Source: Tetrastigma voinierianum (taxonomy: Eukaryota > Streptophyta > Magnoliopsida > Vitales > Vitaceae). Taken from it: 64,000 nt of DNA. The notes below the pieces were generated by a model that was not told the DNA's origin, searched no databases, and saw nothing but the letters and a program-made list of their open reading frames with translations. This document shows positions 10,539 through 24,658 of the stretch, in pieces. The stretch spans positions 310,001 to 374,000 of the forward strand of contig JAEQBH010001838.1 of NCBI GenBank assembly GCA_016808115.1. Direction: 5' to 3'. Both the position numbers and the translations under genes were made by a program. Each line of letters starts with the position of its first letter. Position 1 is the stretch's first letter.

Positions 10539-13500
10539 TGTCACGCCCGGATCCGGCCGACCGTTGGCGGATGAGCAGTCGGCGCGTGCCTATCTATACT
10601 ATATATTTCTTTAGGACTCTCATTGACATTCTTTCGGTATTTGTACACATGATATATTATTTGCAACAATAACAGAATCATTTATATATATATACAAAGA
10701 ACACCACGGTGGTGTCCATAAAAGTCTATACAAATATACGAGTCCCGTTTACCTATACATTTAAAATTTTCTATTACAAAAACATCGAGATTGCGAGCGT
10801 GGCGGTGAGCACCATCTGAGTGAAGCGCTAACTGGCGTGTGGAATGTCGCGCCTCTGTGTATCTTGCTTTTGGCCTGATTGAACAGTGCTAAGCTTTACG
10901 CTTAATGGGAACATAAGCATGGACAACAACCAATAAAGCATTGTCACAAACTTATACATATGCATTATATATATCTCTAAACATATTTCTATAACTTAAA
11001 TTCTTATCATCTTATCATTACTGTGTGCATGTCAAACTTTTTCTATTATATTTATATCTTTAGCACTATCTTACTTATACTTTTTTTTTCATGTTCTATT
11101 TAAAATTACTTTGTATTCTATATTTATCATGTCACTCCAGTCTATGTCTTTTTCATCTTTCGGTTCTATGTCTTTTGTGCGTCGTTGTACTGTCATTATA
11201 TCTGTATCATTCCTTATCTATCACGTGAATACTTTGCTTATTTTCTTTATCTTTGTATATCAGTGTCTTGATCTATTCGTCTTATTTCTTGTATCATGTT
11301 TCTTTACCAAGTTTACCACTGCTTTTCATGTCTCAGTATGTATTTCAATATAACCTATCTTATACTATCTACGTGGATTTGTAGCATCTACATTCTTATA
11401 CTTTTCATACTATTCTTTCATATGTCTTTTACATCTCTAGTCTTTTTCATGTTGTAAGTCGGAGTCTCTATTTCTATGTCTTTGGCATATGTTATATCTA
11501 TACTTTTCATATACATATTCATACTTGTACTATCATGTACAATTCATATTCTATCTATCTGTATCACTTTGATAACTTTCGTATCTTTCATTGCTCCCTG
11601 TGTTCATATACTTATTTTCATATCTATTTATACTATACTTTGTTCTTGTAATTGTAGTCTTTTATTATGCTTGATCTTCTTGCTCATATCAGTCATATCT
11701 TCTATACATATCATTTCCTTGCGGTTTCATAATATAAATACCTTAGAAGCGGATACGGGAAGCTATGTGTGCCGAAGGTACTATCCTTTGTCTGAGCGAG
11801 TGATCTGCGTCTGTTAATACTGAGAAGGTATCATCTTCAATATGACGGAGTGACCTATGTCATATGCTATGGTGAAGAATTACTATCAACTGTCTGAGCG
11901 ATGATCTACATGTGTGGTGACCTTCTTGAGACCACAGTCAACGGGATCTATATCATCACGACCCAAATGGAGCTCAATATATACTGTCTATGAATATCTT
12001 CTTGACTGTGTATCTTCCCTATAGGCATGCCCTGCATCCTATCCTACCGGGTCTAGCGAGAAAATCGGCTTTATTACATTTACGTACACCTCTCATAAAC
12101 ATGAATAACTATTGTTATCGCAATTGCTTATGCATATATACTATCGTTACTTTACTCCGTATTAATTCTCATATCTGTAGTTTCATATTTCGGTTCTCAT
12201 ATATCTATATATTACCTTATAGTCATATCTCTTTATATCATTTTATTTCATATATCAATTAGCTATTCTTGTACTTTCTATATTCCTATCATCTTAGGCT
12301 TTTACTCGATCACATTTTCATATATGTACTTATCATTTGTACGTTATTCATTTCTATCTTTGTCATCTTTACTTATCTCTCCCATTATTCTATCATTTGT
12401 ATATATACCATGTGATTCTTATATTCATGCATTCCTTTAGGTATGGCTATCATATATTCATCATTTACATATTCTGTCATGTCTTTATCTATTCATATAC
12501 TTTATATTTCTATCATGTTCCATCTTCGTTTATGTATGACAATCCGCTAATGTTTCTACAACATATAATCTTATATTCATATGTATGCCTATCAATTGTG
12601 TACTTTTAGACTATCGCATCTTATGACATATCCTATCATATCTTATCATATCTTATGACTTATACCTATCATATCTTATCATATAATCCTATATTCATAT
12701 CATATTCATGTTTCATGGCTATTACATATAGCACTTCATATACTTATGAAGTATGATGTCTATGAGATCACACCTCATTCATGGCCACCTTCTATGATCT
12801 CTTTGCAAAATTGGAATCAATCCAATCGGATCATCCAAACTAAAGTTATGGCATTTTCATGCCAACTAGTCATTTACACGATTTTTCTAGTGACAGTTGT
12901 ATTACTCGACTTTCCAGGGTCTTAACTGTATTTTGACACTATGTCCTTATAATCATTTAAATCTAAGGTTCTAAGAGTTCTAATTGCTAGATCTTTGAGT
13001 CAGAATATAGGAACTCAAGTGTCAAAACAACCGGTTCTCTATGTTCAACACGAAACCAGAATTTGGTTTGCACATGAGTCCCACTTCAGTGGATTTTGAG
13101 GCCTTGAGATTCATAATTTGTGATATCTATTTCTATATAGATGGTTCTCCTTGAAGTAGTATATTTTAATTGGCCCTTGAATCACTCAATTCGGATAAAA
13201 ATAAACGAAGTTATGGCCAAAATAAAACTGGTCAAAACTGAAAAACCAGAGCAGGGTTGTACCGTACATGTCTAACATGTGCACGGTACATATTAATAAA
13301 ATGACCAGAACACAAGATGTGCAGTACATGTTCGAGTTGTACGGTACATGTCACCAATGCCCAAAATGTGTGTTTTTCTCCCATTTTTTCATATTTTTCA
13401 GCGATGTGGCTCTATACCTCATAAATACTTCAAGACCACTTCAAATTCATCTTATGATCTCTTTCTCTCAATTTATCATTCAATCCTTCTCTTATTTCAA

Positions 13501-14220
13501 AGACCTATCATGAATTTCTTCAAAAACCATTCTAAGATGGGTCTTATCCCATACATAAGCTAAACCCAAGGATTTGTTAGGGTTTATGCTAAACCCTAAC
13601 TCAATTGCTTGTCATTAACCATGAATCCACCCTCAAAGGGAGGATTTCCTACTTTCTTATTGGTTAAGTTTTTACCTTGTAAATTTCAATATATCTTTGG
13701 TTAGGATGAAATCTAACAAACCTAGATTTAGAACTCCCATAATCACCTAGAATCCATACAAATTCATATGATCCTGCAAGATTCTATCAAGGTTAGTTCA
13801 TACCTTTGATCTTGGTTCCTCCTTCTTCCTCTTCTCTTCTTCCTCTTTACTCTTCCCTCTTCACTGTCTTGCACATGCTCTTCTCTCTCTCTCTCTCTGG
13901 GTTTGGTCCTCCCGAAAATGAGACCAAAGTGCTCTTATCCATGTTTTGTTAAGGCCGTATTTGGCCATGACAAGAAACTCATTTTTCTTTAAGTTTCCTT
14001 ATTTGCATCTTGATTATAGATTCTTCCACTTTTGAAATTCAACCTTATCTTCTCATTTGACCCCTAATCTTATCTTTTATAACTTTCATATCCTTTTAAC
14101 AATTAAGATTTTATATTACATATTTATAACTTCACGATCTCGTTTTATTTCAAGCCATTTGGCTTTTAATATACGCCTAAACAAGTCCAAAGCGCTAGGA
14201 GTATATTTCGGGATGTTACA
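10539..14220 (-). repeat. 5' LTR (right) of the non-coding element
   Basis: Begins tgtcacgccc, ends ggatgttaca, and aligns with 6470-10145 along its length. The lengths differ by only 6 bp, although local insertions and deletions are many. Confidence 0.88.
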
Positions 14221-14225
14221 TCTCT
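14221..14225. repeat. Target-site duplication TCTCT, right
   Basis: Equals 6465-6469. Confidence 0.85.
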
Positions 14226-14391
14226 TGCCTTTCTTTGTGGCTATCTTCTTGTCTCATTCTTTAGAATACTAACGAGATATATGAGGAGATTGTTGGGTTT
14301 GGGATTGTCAATATCCTCGTCTCTAATTTTCTATAAGAAGATGACTACTTTAGAGATCGAGTTTAATGAAGATTTGATGGTTTAAATGTAA

Positions 14392-15380
14392 GACCCGAGA
14401 AAATTTCAATTTTCTGAAAAAGGGCAAAATCGTAATTTCGGTAAAAATCTGAAAATTTTCTAGATCTCGGATGATGAAATAGACTTCACTTTTGGAATCA
14501 TAAGCGGAAATCAACCTGCCAGTCGATTTTCATGAATTATAGGAGCAGTCGAAATTGCAATTTTTGAGGAAACGGCGGCGAGCGGGACATAGGCGCGTTT
14601 TAGGTGACTACGGTGTACTTGCGATGTCGAAGCCGCAGATTCAGTCAACTTAAGCCCTAAGGTGGTCCCGTTGAAACATGGCATGATGCCATTGGTAGAA
14701 AAGTCGAAGTGGTTGGATTGGTGGATGAAGTCATCTCAACCAATTAGGGATGACATGTGGCAATGAGAGACAAAAGGAGCTTCTTCTCCATTTTTGGTGA
14801 GGCGTGCGATGAGTGAGGAGAAGAGTTCGGTTTTTCAAAAATGGTGATTTTAGTATGTTCATTGCAGCTTCCTCTCGCCGTTCAGCTGATCGGACGTGGA
14901 TTTCTTCGGGCCAGAAGCAAAGTGGTTCTACACGTGAGGGCTTGGCGTGGGCACCAGTTTGAGTTTTGGCCAAAATCCATGGGCAGGGGTTTATCATACA
15001 GTTACCCCTTGTTTAAATGTTTTGTAAATGCTTAAGTGATTAAGGCCGTGGTAGCCGTTTGGTGATCAAGCTGGACCGAAATGTGAAATTTTAGGCTTCT
15101 TTGGACGATCCATAAACATTTGAGCCTTTAATGGTATGGTTATGCAATAAATTGTGTTTGAGCGTGTATATGTGACGGCTGGCCATGATGAAGTTCCACA
15201 AAGTGGGCGATCATGTGGCAGTGGGGCGCCCCTGGGCGTACCTATACAATTGTTTTGGGACTATTAAAAAGCTGATCCGGGTTTTGTATGAATTTGACTA
15301 AAAACGTCCATGTGTTGTGTGCATGAAATTGATTGAAGTGAATGGCTTGAGTTGTGTGGGGTAAATGTGTTAACTACGGA
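14392..15380 (+). mobile_element. LTR-like segment, 5' part only
   Basis: Begins tgtaagacccgagaaaattt, the kind of start seen in chromovirus LTRs, and runs as moderately GC-rich non-coding DNA to about 15.4 kb. I could not find its 3' end, a second copy or a target duplication, so both the family and the right border are open. The two ORFs over 14731-15035 are opposite-strand readings of the same stretch and have no recognisable domain. Confidence 0.35.
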
Positions 15381-17255
15381 AAAAATGACCTTAGTTGAAA
15401 GTTTTCAAATGTTAACAAGATAATCTGTCTAAGCTAGATGATTATTAAGTATATATGTCATCTATGCCGAGTGTCTGAAAAAGTTTAGAGAATTATAACC
15501 TTCATATATGATAAGATTGTTTCTATTTTCTGATCTTTGTTAATAAGATTTCTTAAGTTAAATATAATATGTCGAGGTTTCTAGTAATACACCAAATGTC
15601 AATGGAGCATTAGCCATGCAGTAAGGTTGTTTGCGAAAAAATTTAATATTTATTTTACTATATTTTTCGCTTTTGTTGAAATGAAACTATTATAATAAGC
15701 TGATTTTAAATTAAATTTGATATCTATTTAATTATGATAATAACAACTAAAAAAATTTTATCTTGCCATACGAGAAGAATTGTTATATATACATTTGAAT
15801 ATTAAAAACACAATGTAATAAATTTTTCTTGTTACTCTCCACTTTCTATATACAAATAAAAGAATAAACAAAAATCATAGTCTAAAGACATTCAGTAAAG
15901 ATAATGTACAAGCAAATTAAAAATACCCAAATTCCATAAGAGTTGGTCTCTAATTCTTCCTCATCTCCTTCTTCTTGATTACTATTAAGATAGACACAAC
16001 ATCAATAGAAAAGTAAGCAACAAGTACCAAAATTACTTGAAATTGTAAAGTACTTCCAATTCCAAGAGTACATCAAACCTATATCCAATTTGTATAGACC
16101 TTATTTCTAGCATTAATCTTCAAGCAGGCACCTCCCTTAATATAGATTGTAAAATTTCTTATAAACCTACATCAAACCTACCGTAAAACCAGATGTAAAT
16201 CGTGAAAACTAATAATTAGATATCTAACTACATCCAAACGTTCTAAATGTGAATTATAGTTCAATTATTATGGTTTTTAATTTATTGTACCTATAACAAT
16301 AAAAATATAGTACTACTTTTAGTTCTAAAAGGAAAAAAAATCCAAATATATCTTTCATTTAAATTTAGCGTATAAATAGATAAAATCACATTATCAAGAA
16401 ATCATTATAAGTAATTGATAAAAAAAAGTTAATCATCTTAATCTGGAAATAATGAAATATCTCAATTCAATTCATGGGAACTGCTAAGTATTAATTCTGC
16501 ATAAATGTAATTTTAAACTTAACCAAAATAATGATAAGGCGTTCTCCTTCAATTCTAAGAGGCTAAGGATCTGTAGTAATGTGTAGACTTTGTATTTAAC
16601 ATTATCAAAAAAATGCAGACTATCAATTGAAGCTTAAATTTATAAAAAATTTATAGAATAGATTAATTCAATAATAAAAAATATGCAAATGAAAACCTCC
16701 TAAAATTAAATAGAAAAATCAAAACTATCTTAGGAAAGATTTGTCCAATATGCTCTTGTCTTCAACTAAGGTGGCGAAAACATATTTGACACAGTGAGTA
16801 TCGAGAATACAATGATAAGGTTCATAGAATTAGTGTATAGATAACAATCACAACTATGTAAATTGAGAATGATACACTAGCAAACTGAAGTACTTCTCCA
16901 TTCGATAGTAACTCTGAATTGTAAAAGACATAAAATTTTGCAACATTATAAAATTATCTATTTAATCAATTTTTTACGTGAAATCTATAAATGATTTAAC
17001 CTTTTCAAGATAAGGCTTTTAATAGAATATCCTTCATCACAAGATAAAATCAACAAATCATATCAAGAAAAAATTTTATCTTGACATAGATCATAATTTC
17101 TCTCCACAACTTGATACATATTTTAACTAGAATTTAGCATTTAGAGCGGAATTGAAAGATCAAATAGGATTTAAATGTGATTAAAGAGATTCATAGTAAG
17201 GATCATAAGTAAAATTCCCAAGTAGAGAAGTGAATAAAAAAAATCTTACAAACCA
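15381..17255. other. AT-rich region, nothing recognised
   Basis: High A+T, no ORF over 60 codons, no LTR end, TIR or tandem array that I can support. A short coding-like stretch on the minus strand near 15930-15990 (acidic, Glu-rich reading) is too short to call. Confidence 0.45.
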
Positions 17256-17258
17256 TAC

Positions 17259-17335
17259 CTGATTATTGTCGTGGCAACTATATTAGGAATTATTAGTATT
17301 CCATCTGTGACACCAACAAAGATGATAATTAACAA
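17259..17335 (-). other. Weak candidate: 77-bp hydrophobic mini-exon
   Basis: On the minus strand a segment bounded by ctcAG (acceptor-like) and AG/GTATGG (donor-like) encodes an uninterrupted hydrophobic run (LLIIIFVGVTDGILIIP and on). Plant receptor-like kinase genes often have a small separate exon for the membrane span. I found no kinase domain downstream (15.4-17.2 kb) and no recognised ectodomain upstream, so this may be chance in AT-rich DNA. Confidence 0.18.
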
Positions 17336-17339
17336 CTGA

Positions 17340-18870
17340 GTCAAATCTACAAAATTCAGGGATGTTCAACGACAATATCTTCAAATGGGATATTGCCGAC
17401 TTTCATTATTATAGTTCTCTTTTCTTATATTTTAACGACAACGAAGTCGATGACTGGATGAGGAAGCGGTTAATGAAATAATACTGTGTGAGTGAGAAAA
17501 TAATACATTGAAGAAGGCGGATAGCGTATGATGTCAGAAGTGAATGATCATGATGTTATGGACAAGTAATCTATCTGGTTATAATCAATATTGAAATGAA
17601 TCTTGATGTGTTATCTTTAACAAAGAAGATCAGACAATAATAGTGTGAGTTTTGGAAGATGACTCAACATCTTAACGTGTGGCATCTTTAATCATTGATG
17701 AAGTGTTTAATCTTTGCGTCTTAATATTATCTGATCCGATCATGTTATTGTTTTGAGTTGATGAAATACGGATATTAACTGGATCGCGGAGGATGGGCGT
17801 GGGCGTCAAACCAATATTGGCTGAATAATAATAAGAAGGACTTCAGGAAGGAAGGATGGTTTGATAATAATATCTCGTTAGGATTGATGGAGGTCATCAA
17901 AATATAATCGCTGATCAAACATCAGTCTTCTGATGTTTTGCCGGAAAGTGTGGAAATCGACAACAATGGCGTAGAAGGAGTTTCAAACGTGTTGCCGGTG
18001 GATGGATGGATCAGGGATGATTCATCGGAGTGGGGTCGCGTCACGTCGCGATTCAGTTGCCGGTTGACGTATTGTTCTCGTTGCTTTCGGCGACTTCAAT
18101 GTGTGTTTGTAAACCGACATTCAGGAACAATTCGCTGCGTCGGATCTATATGTTTTGTCGAACATAAAGTAAAAGATATATTCTTGCAATAAACGACGAT
18201 ATCACTTTCTTCGATGAATCTTGTTGTTTGTGATTGGGTTGCATTTATTCAAGGTTTTATGGCCAGAACTTAAGCCCTGCGACCTACTGATTGAGAATAA
18301 GAGAAACTTTCTGCGGGATGAGAGGAAGAAACGATTCGTTGTGGGCATTAAATAATGAGTTATGTTTATATTGACCTTGAAGTATATTCGCCGGGTCCTG
18401 AAGCCAAAAATATGTCTTTGCCATTAACGAAAAAGTGATTCTCACGTTATCGCGATCATAAAATGACGAAGAATCTTCTAAATCGTGTATTAAGGCCATT
18501 AAGTAAATATCGCATATGTTGGATGGAAGGGTTAACGTGGCGTGAGATTGACATCAGCATGGATGAAACGAGAGGATAATGGGAGGAGGCGTAACGCGCG
18601 ATGCCTCCATTTTAACGCTGAACTGCGCCGGTGTTTGTCTTTTATTGGAAAATGAGAATGGACGAACGGATCAGAAGAAGATAATCAGAGATGAATATTT
18701 GTGAAGACTCCAGAGTTAAACCAAGTTCGACAACGCCATTTGCGGATTGGTTGGCAGATTCAACAAGCTCATGTTTTACGAGTTAACACAAAACCTGAAA
18801 TCCGTCTCTTATTCATGAAAATCAGGGACTAAAGCCGAATCTGAAAAAAAAGGGTAATAAATAAACCCCA
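17340..18870. other. Mixed-composition region, no gene supported
   Basis: GC content is a little higher than in its neighbours, especially 17.9-18.1 kb. ORFs of 71-84 codons on both strands (17938-18192 plus, 18284-18499 minus) have no motif I recognise and no consistent splice context. Confidence 0.35.
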
Positions 18871-18878
18871 AATCTTAC

Positions 18879-19140
18879 CTTTTGATTCTCTGCATAGAAA
18901 AATGAAGTGCAACTTCTTGCCTTTCTTTGAGTGGTGGATAAGTGGAACTTTAGTTGATGAAGATCCTCCTCTAGTACTCTTAGTCTTGAGTAAACTCATC
19001 TTGCTCAAAAGCAAAAAGGCAGTTGAAGTAAAAAACACTGAACAAGTCAAACTAGTAAGGAAACTCATTGGAAAACCATGAATCTTGAACCTGATGTGTG
19101 TTATCGTTGAAGTTCCCCTTGTCGTAGGCATCTTCATCAT
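18879..19140 (-). CDS. Candidate first exon of an unknown membrane protein
   Basis: Minus-strand ATG at 19140, open for 87 codons to an AAAAG/GTAAGA sequence at 18879/18878 that matches the plant splice-donor consensus. The reading has a basic N-terminus, a hydrophobic stretch (about residues 26-45, SFLTSLTCSVFFTSTAFLLL), then a Ser/Lys-rich basic segment, i.e. a signal-anchor layout. The sequence upstream (19141-19300) is pyrimidine-rich on the minus strand, like a 5' leader. I do not recognise the family and could not find a second exon to the left. It could equally be an old gene fragment or chance. Confidence 0.25.
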
Positions 19141-19806
19141 CGACGAAAGTGAGAAGGGTAAAAATGGATTTGATAGGAGAGAGCCATTTGGAAGAAGCAG
19201 GGGAAGAAGTGAAAATAAGAGGGGACTAGTGGAAGCTTAGCCGCTTACAGAGAACAGGGTAGCGAGTGAAGAGGGAAGATGGGGAGGACGAGACGGAGGA
19301 AGTGGGGTAGGAGAAGGATTTGTTGTCTCAGGGACAGCGGATTGATGGGGACGAGTTGGAATAAATGGTCGATTTGGGTCAAACCCGATCTTATGGCAAC
19401 AAAAATTCAAATTCTTATTCTACATCCTGTTATAAATATATTTATAACTTTTATGATTTCAATGTATCATTTATAGAATAAAATCCTCTTTCTAATAAAT
19501 AAATTTGTATTTACTGACTTAAAATAAAAATGAATATTCTAAATCCATTAACATATCATAAATTAACTTCTTTTTTAAATATTGCATTCTAGCAAAATTG
19601 TTAAAAACATTTTTAGAAAATTAATTTAAGTTCTCTAGATATAAAATTTATTTCATTCTTATTTCACACCAACCAAAAAGGTTTAATCAATTTGATAAAA
19701 AAAGATAAAGTGTCATGATAATTAAACAATTAGTAAATAGCATTCATTTTGTTACTCAAAAATAATTTCTTTACTTCATTTTATATATTATTTAATAAGT
19801 AAGTAT

Positions 19807-22348
<2,542 letters not shown>

Positions 22349-22690
22349 ATAATATGTATGTATCATATAATATCTATCATTGTCAAATAAATATTGGATA
22401 GAATATTATATCTATATATCTATAACATCATATTTTTATTCTTAAATAACATAATCTTAGAATATGTACTTGGAAAAGGTTTAAAAGGCAAAATAATTTA
22501 ATCTAAATTCATTTATTCCTACTATTGGTGTAAACAAGATTAATTAAATGATATCAGTGTCTATGACTAACCCAAAGCATTCAATGTTTCAAAAAAGCGA
22601 GCCATGGAGGGTAGAGAATCTCGGGTTAGTCTTTAAATATGAACAGTTCTTCATATTGTAGTAGTATTTAGACAATTTTTAAATAAATAG

Positions 22691-23534
22691 CCCTAAGCTT
22701 TTCCATTTTATTTTGATGTCTCAACTTTGTTATTATTCAATCAAGTAATTCAGCTTTGTTTTAATTTTATTTGGCGTTCGATTATTTTTGTTTAATCAAG
22801 TGTTTGAACTTTTTAATTTTGTTCAATCAAGTGTTTGAACTTTTAATTACTGTTTTGATCAGTGCACCATATTACAATCAAAGTTATTAGATGTTTGAAT
22901 AACAAAAAATTGAATTTAAATGACATTCCACATCATATAAAATAATGAAATTACTTAAATGACCTTTAACGAGGTGAAATAACAATATTATTCTTTCCAC
23001 ATTAAGGGCTTTACCATCTTCTTACAATTAAGTGGTAAAAAATGACTATTATAAATTGAGATAAAAATTTTAAATTTTACATTTGAAAAAAACTACATTT
23101 AATTATCTTCCTATTATTTTACTTGTTTTTCTAAGTGTTTGTGAAAAAGTAATTATTATGAATAATTAAAATAAAATATTAGATATTAAAATTATTTTCC
23201 AAAGCATTAAAATGTTCCTTTTTATCTCAATTCCATAACAATATTTAATCATTTCGCATCTTGTAGCAATGAATGAAAAATAATACGGAAATGATGTCAT
23301 GATCTTTACATTGTTAAGGCTATTAAATAATTTCATCATTTTACTGTAGTGTGCATTATCATTGGTATTTTAGCTTAATTGAAAATATCTGTAAGCTTTG
23401 ATTGATGTCTTTACTTAACGACTAATTGGATAAAAATAAAAGTTGAGATTAGGCAGAAAAAATAAAAAATTTAGACACTTAAGTAAACAAAAATAAGTTG
23501 AGAAACTAAAATAAAAAAATGGAAAAATTGAAGG
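22691..23534. mobile_element. Non-autonomous TIR element (MITE-like), about 845 bp
   Basis: The first about 55 bp (ccctaagcttttccatttta and on, then gtctcaactt) reappear in reverse complement at the right end (aagttgagaaactaaaataa, then tggaaaaattgaagg). The match is imperfect but continuous over about 50 bp. The interior is AT-rich and non-coding, with a repeated ttcaatcaagtgtttgaac motif near 22790-22850. The superfamily is not clear: the TIR length would suit a Mutator-like element, but I could not confirm a 9-bp target duplication. Confidence 0.6.
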
Positions 23535-23644
23535 ACACCATTTATGTACAGTGTAAACACAAGAATAAATAATATGCATGTGGAATGATCTCTGTTGGTT
23601 TCTTAAATAATTAGAAAAGTGTTTTCTTGAGCCAGGGGCAGTAC

Positions 23645-24220
23645 TATATGAAGCCCGACCTAAGAGCCCCGAGTTGGCCAGTGATCGACCGGGAATGCCC
23701 GATCCTCAGCTCAGACACCCCGAAGTGGTAACCGTGAAGCACAAGGCGCCGACGATCCAGCCAGTGCTGGGTATCTATCAGTTGTTGCTTTTTAGAGGTG
23801 TTTCCTTTCGATCGACAACTCCATAAATGAAAATTTACTTCTTGAAGCTCTTCATGGTACTCAATTATTGGAATCTCCATGACCGGTCTCCTCGCCTCGA
23901 TAGAATAGGAATGCATTCCCAGCAGCGGCCATGAAGTGAGATTACGTAAAGGAAAGTGAGTCATCCTTCGAAACCAGGTACATTCCTAACTTTTGACCTG
24001 GGAAGAATGTTCTACTCTCAAAGCGGATCCTCTTTTCTCCTTCCATAAAGAGAGAAGTAAGTACCAAATGGTGTGATTCATTAATCAAGTCTTCGAGAAA
24101 AGACTAACTTTGTCTATCGGAAGGAGACGGTGGAACACCGCAAATCGTCTTCTTGTTTGCAGGTTCTGATCCATTTGGTGAATGCCAGGCCCAGTCGCGA
24201 CTCACGAGAATTCAGGAGAC
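23645..24220 (+). repeat. 5' LTR of Tat-1 (left border uncertain)
   Basis: Homologous with 42600-43165: shared blocks include ccggtctcctcgcctc, atagaataggaatgcattcc, ggatcctcttttctccttcc, aaaagactaactttgtc, and the end gagaattcaggagac. The part corresponding to 42431-42600 seems shortened here. Confidence 0.75.
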
Positions 24221-24238
24221 TGGTGGTGTCGATGCGGA
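24221..24238 (+). other. Primer-binding site of Tat-1
   Basis: tggtggtgtcgatgcgga directly after the LTR resembles the tggcgccgtctgtgggaa site common in Tat elements, with several changes. It differs from the initiator-Met site used by the Tekay-like elements in this window. Confidence 0.55.
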
Positions 24239-24658
24239 AACGCGTGAAATCTGAAGTGGTGCCAGGAGCTTGAGATTTGTCAGGTGACCTCTGGTCTAAA
24301 CTTTTGGCTATTCCCCAAATCAAATCAGGATGATGCAGTTACATGTAATGTAGCAATCTGTGAACCGAGGCCCTCGGGCAGTTCATATAAGAAAATAGGT
24401 GGAGCTCAAACGTCAGAGGAGCAGGCGAAGGCGGAGATAGCGTAGTGTGCAGACTGACAGGTGAGGGAGTGACTGCGGGCAGGGGAGGCAGGCGGGTGAA
24501 ATCGCATGAGAATCTCCGCCCATTCCTCCTTCCCATCTGGCAAAACTAAAGGGAATTCCCGACATTGTGTGGTGAGGCATCGATCTCTGAATGGATGGCC
24601 AGAGCTATCCTCAGGCGGTTCCCCACATCCATCCCTTTTATAGAACATGTTGGCTGAA
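24239..24658 (+). pseudogene. Tat-1 leader and start of gag, broken
   Basis: GC-rich stretch between the primer-binding site and the Tekay insertion. By position it holds the untranslated leader and the first part of gag; no conserved block is recognisable. The minus-strand ORFs here are opposite-strand readings. Confidence 0.4.

Larger units (their letters stand above)
6470..14220 (-). mobile_element. Non-coding LTR element (LARD-like), 7.75 kb
   Basis: Complete element: duplication TCTCT, LTR of 3676 bp, internal region of 393 bp, LTR of 3682 bp, duplication TCTCT. Orientation is minus: the complement of the initiator-methionine primer-binding site lies at the left edge of the right LTR, and a pyrimidine tract (polypurine on the minus strand) follows the left LTR. 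There is no gag or pol at all, so it must have moved using proteins of another element. Such elements are called large retrotransposon derivatives; long LTRs plus this primer-binding site and the LTR motifs (aagttatggcc, gaatcac..caattcgga) suggest a Tekay-like helper. The plus strand is T-rich and G-poor, which produces spurious Tyr/Leu/Ser/Ile-rich ORFs that look like membrane proteins. The LTRs have visibly diverged, so the insertion is not recent. Confidence 0.88.

Noticed and set aside
6890..12609. Series of plus-strand ORFs reading as hydrophobic, membrane-protein-like peptides
   Set aside because: They lie wholly inside the two LTRs of the non-coding element, overlap each other in several frames, are not conserved between the two LTRs and follow from T-rich composition.
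17938..18192. 84-codon plus-strand ORF
   Set aside because: No motif, no splice or promoter context, no second coding exon recognised.
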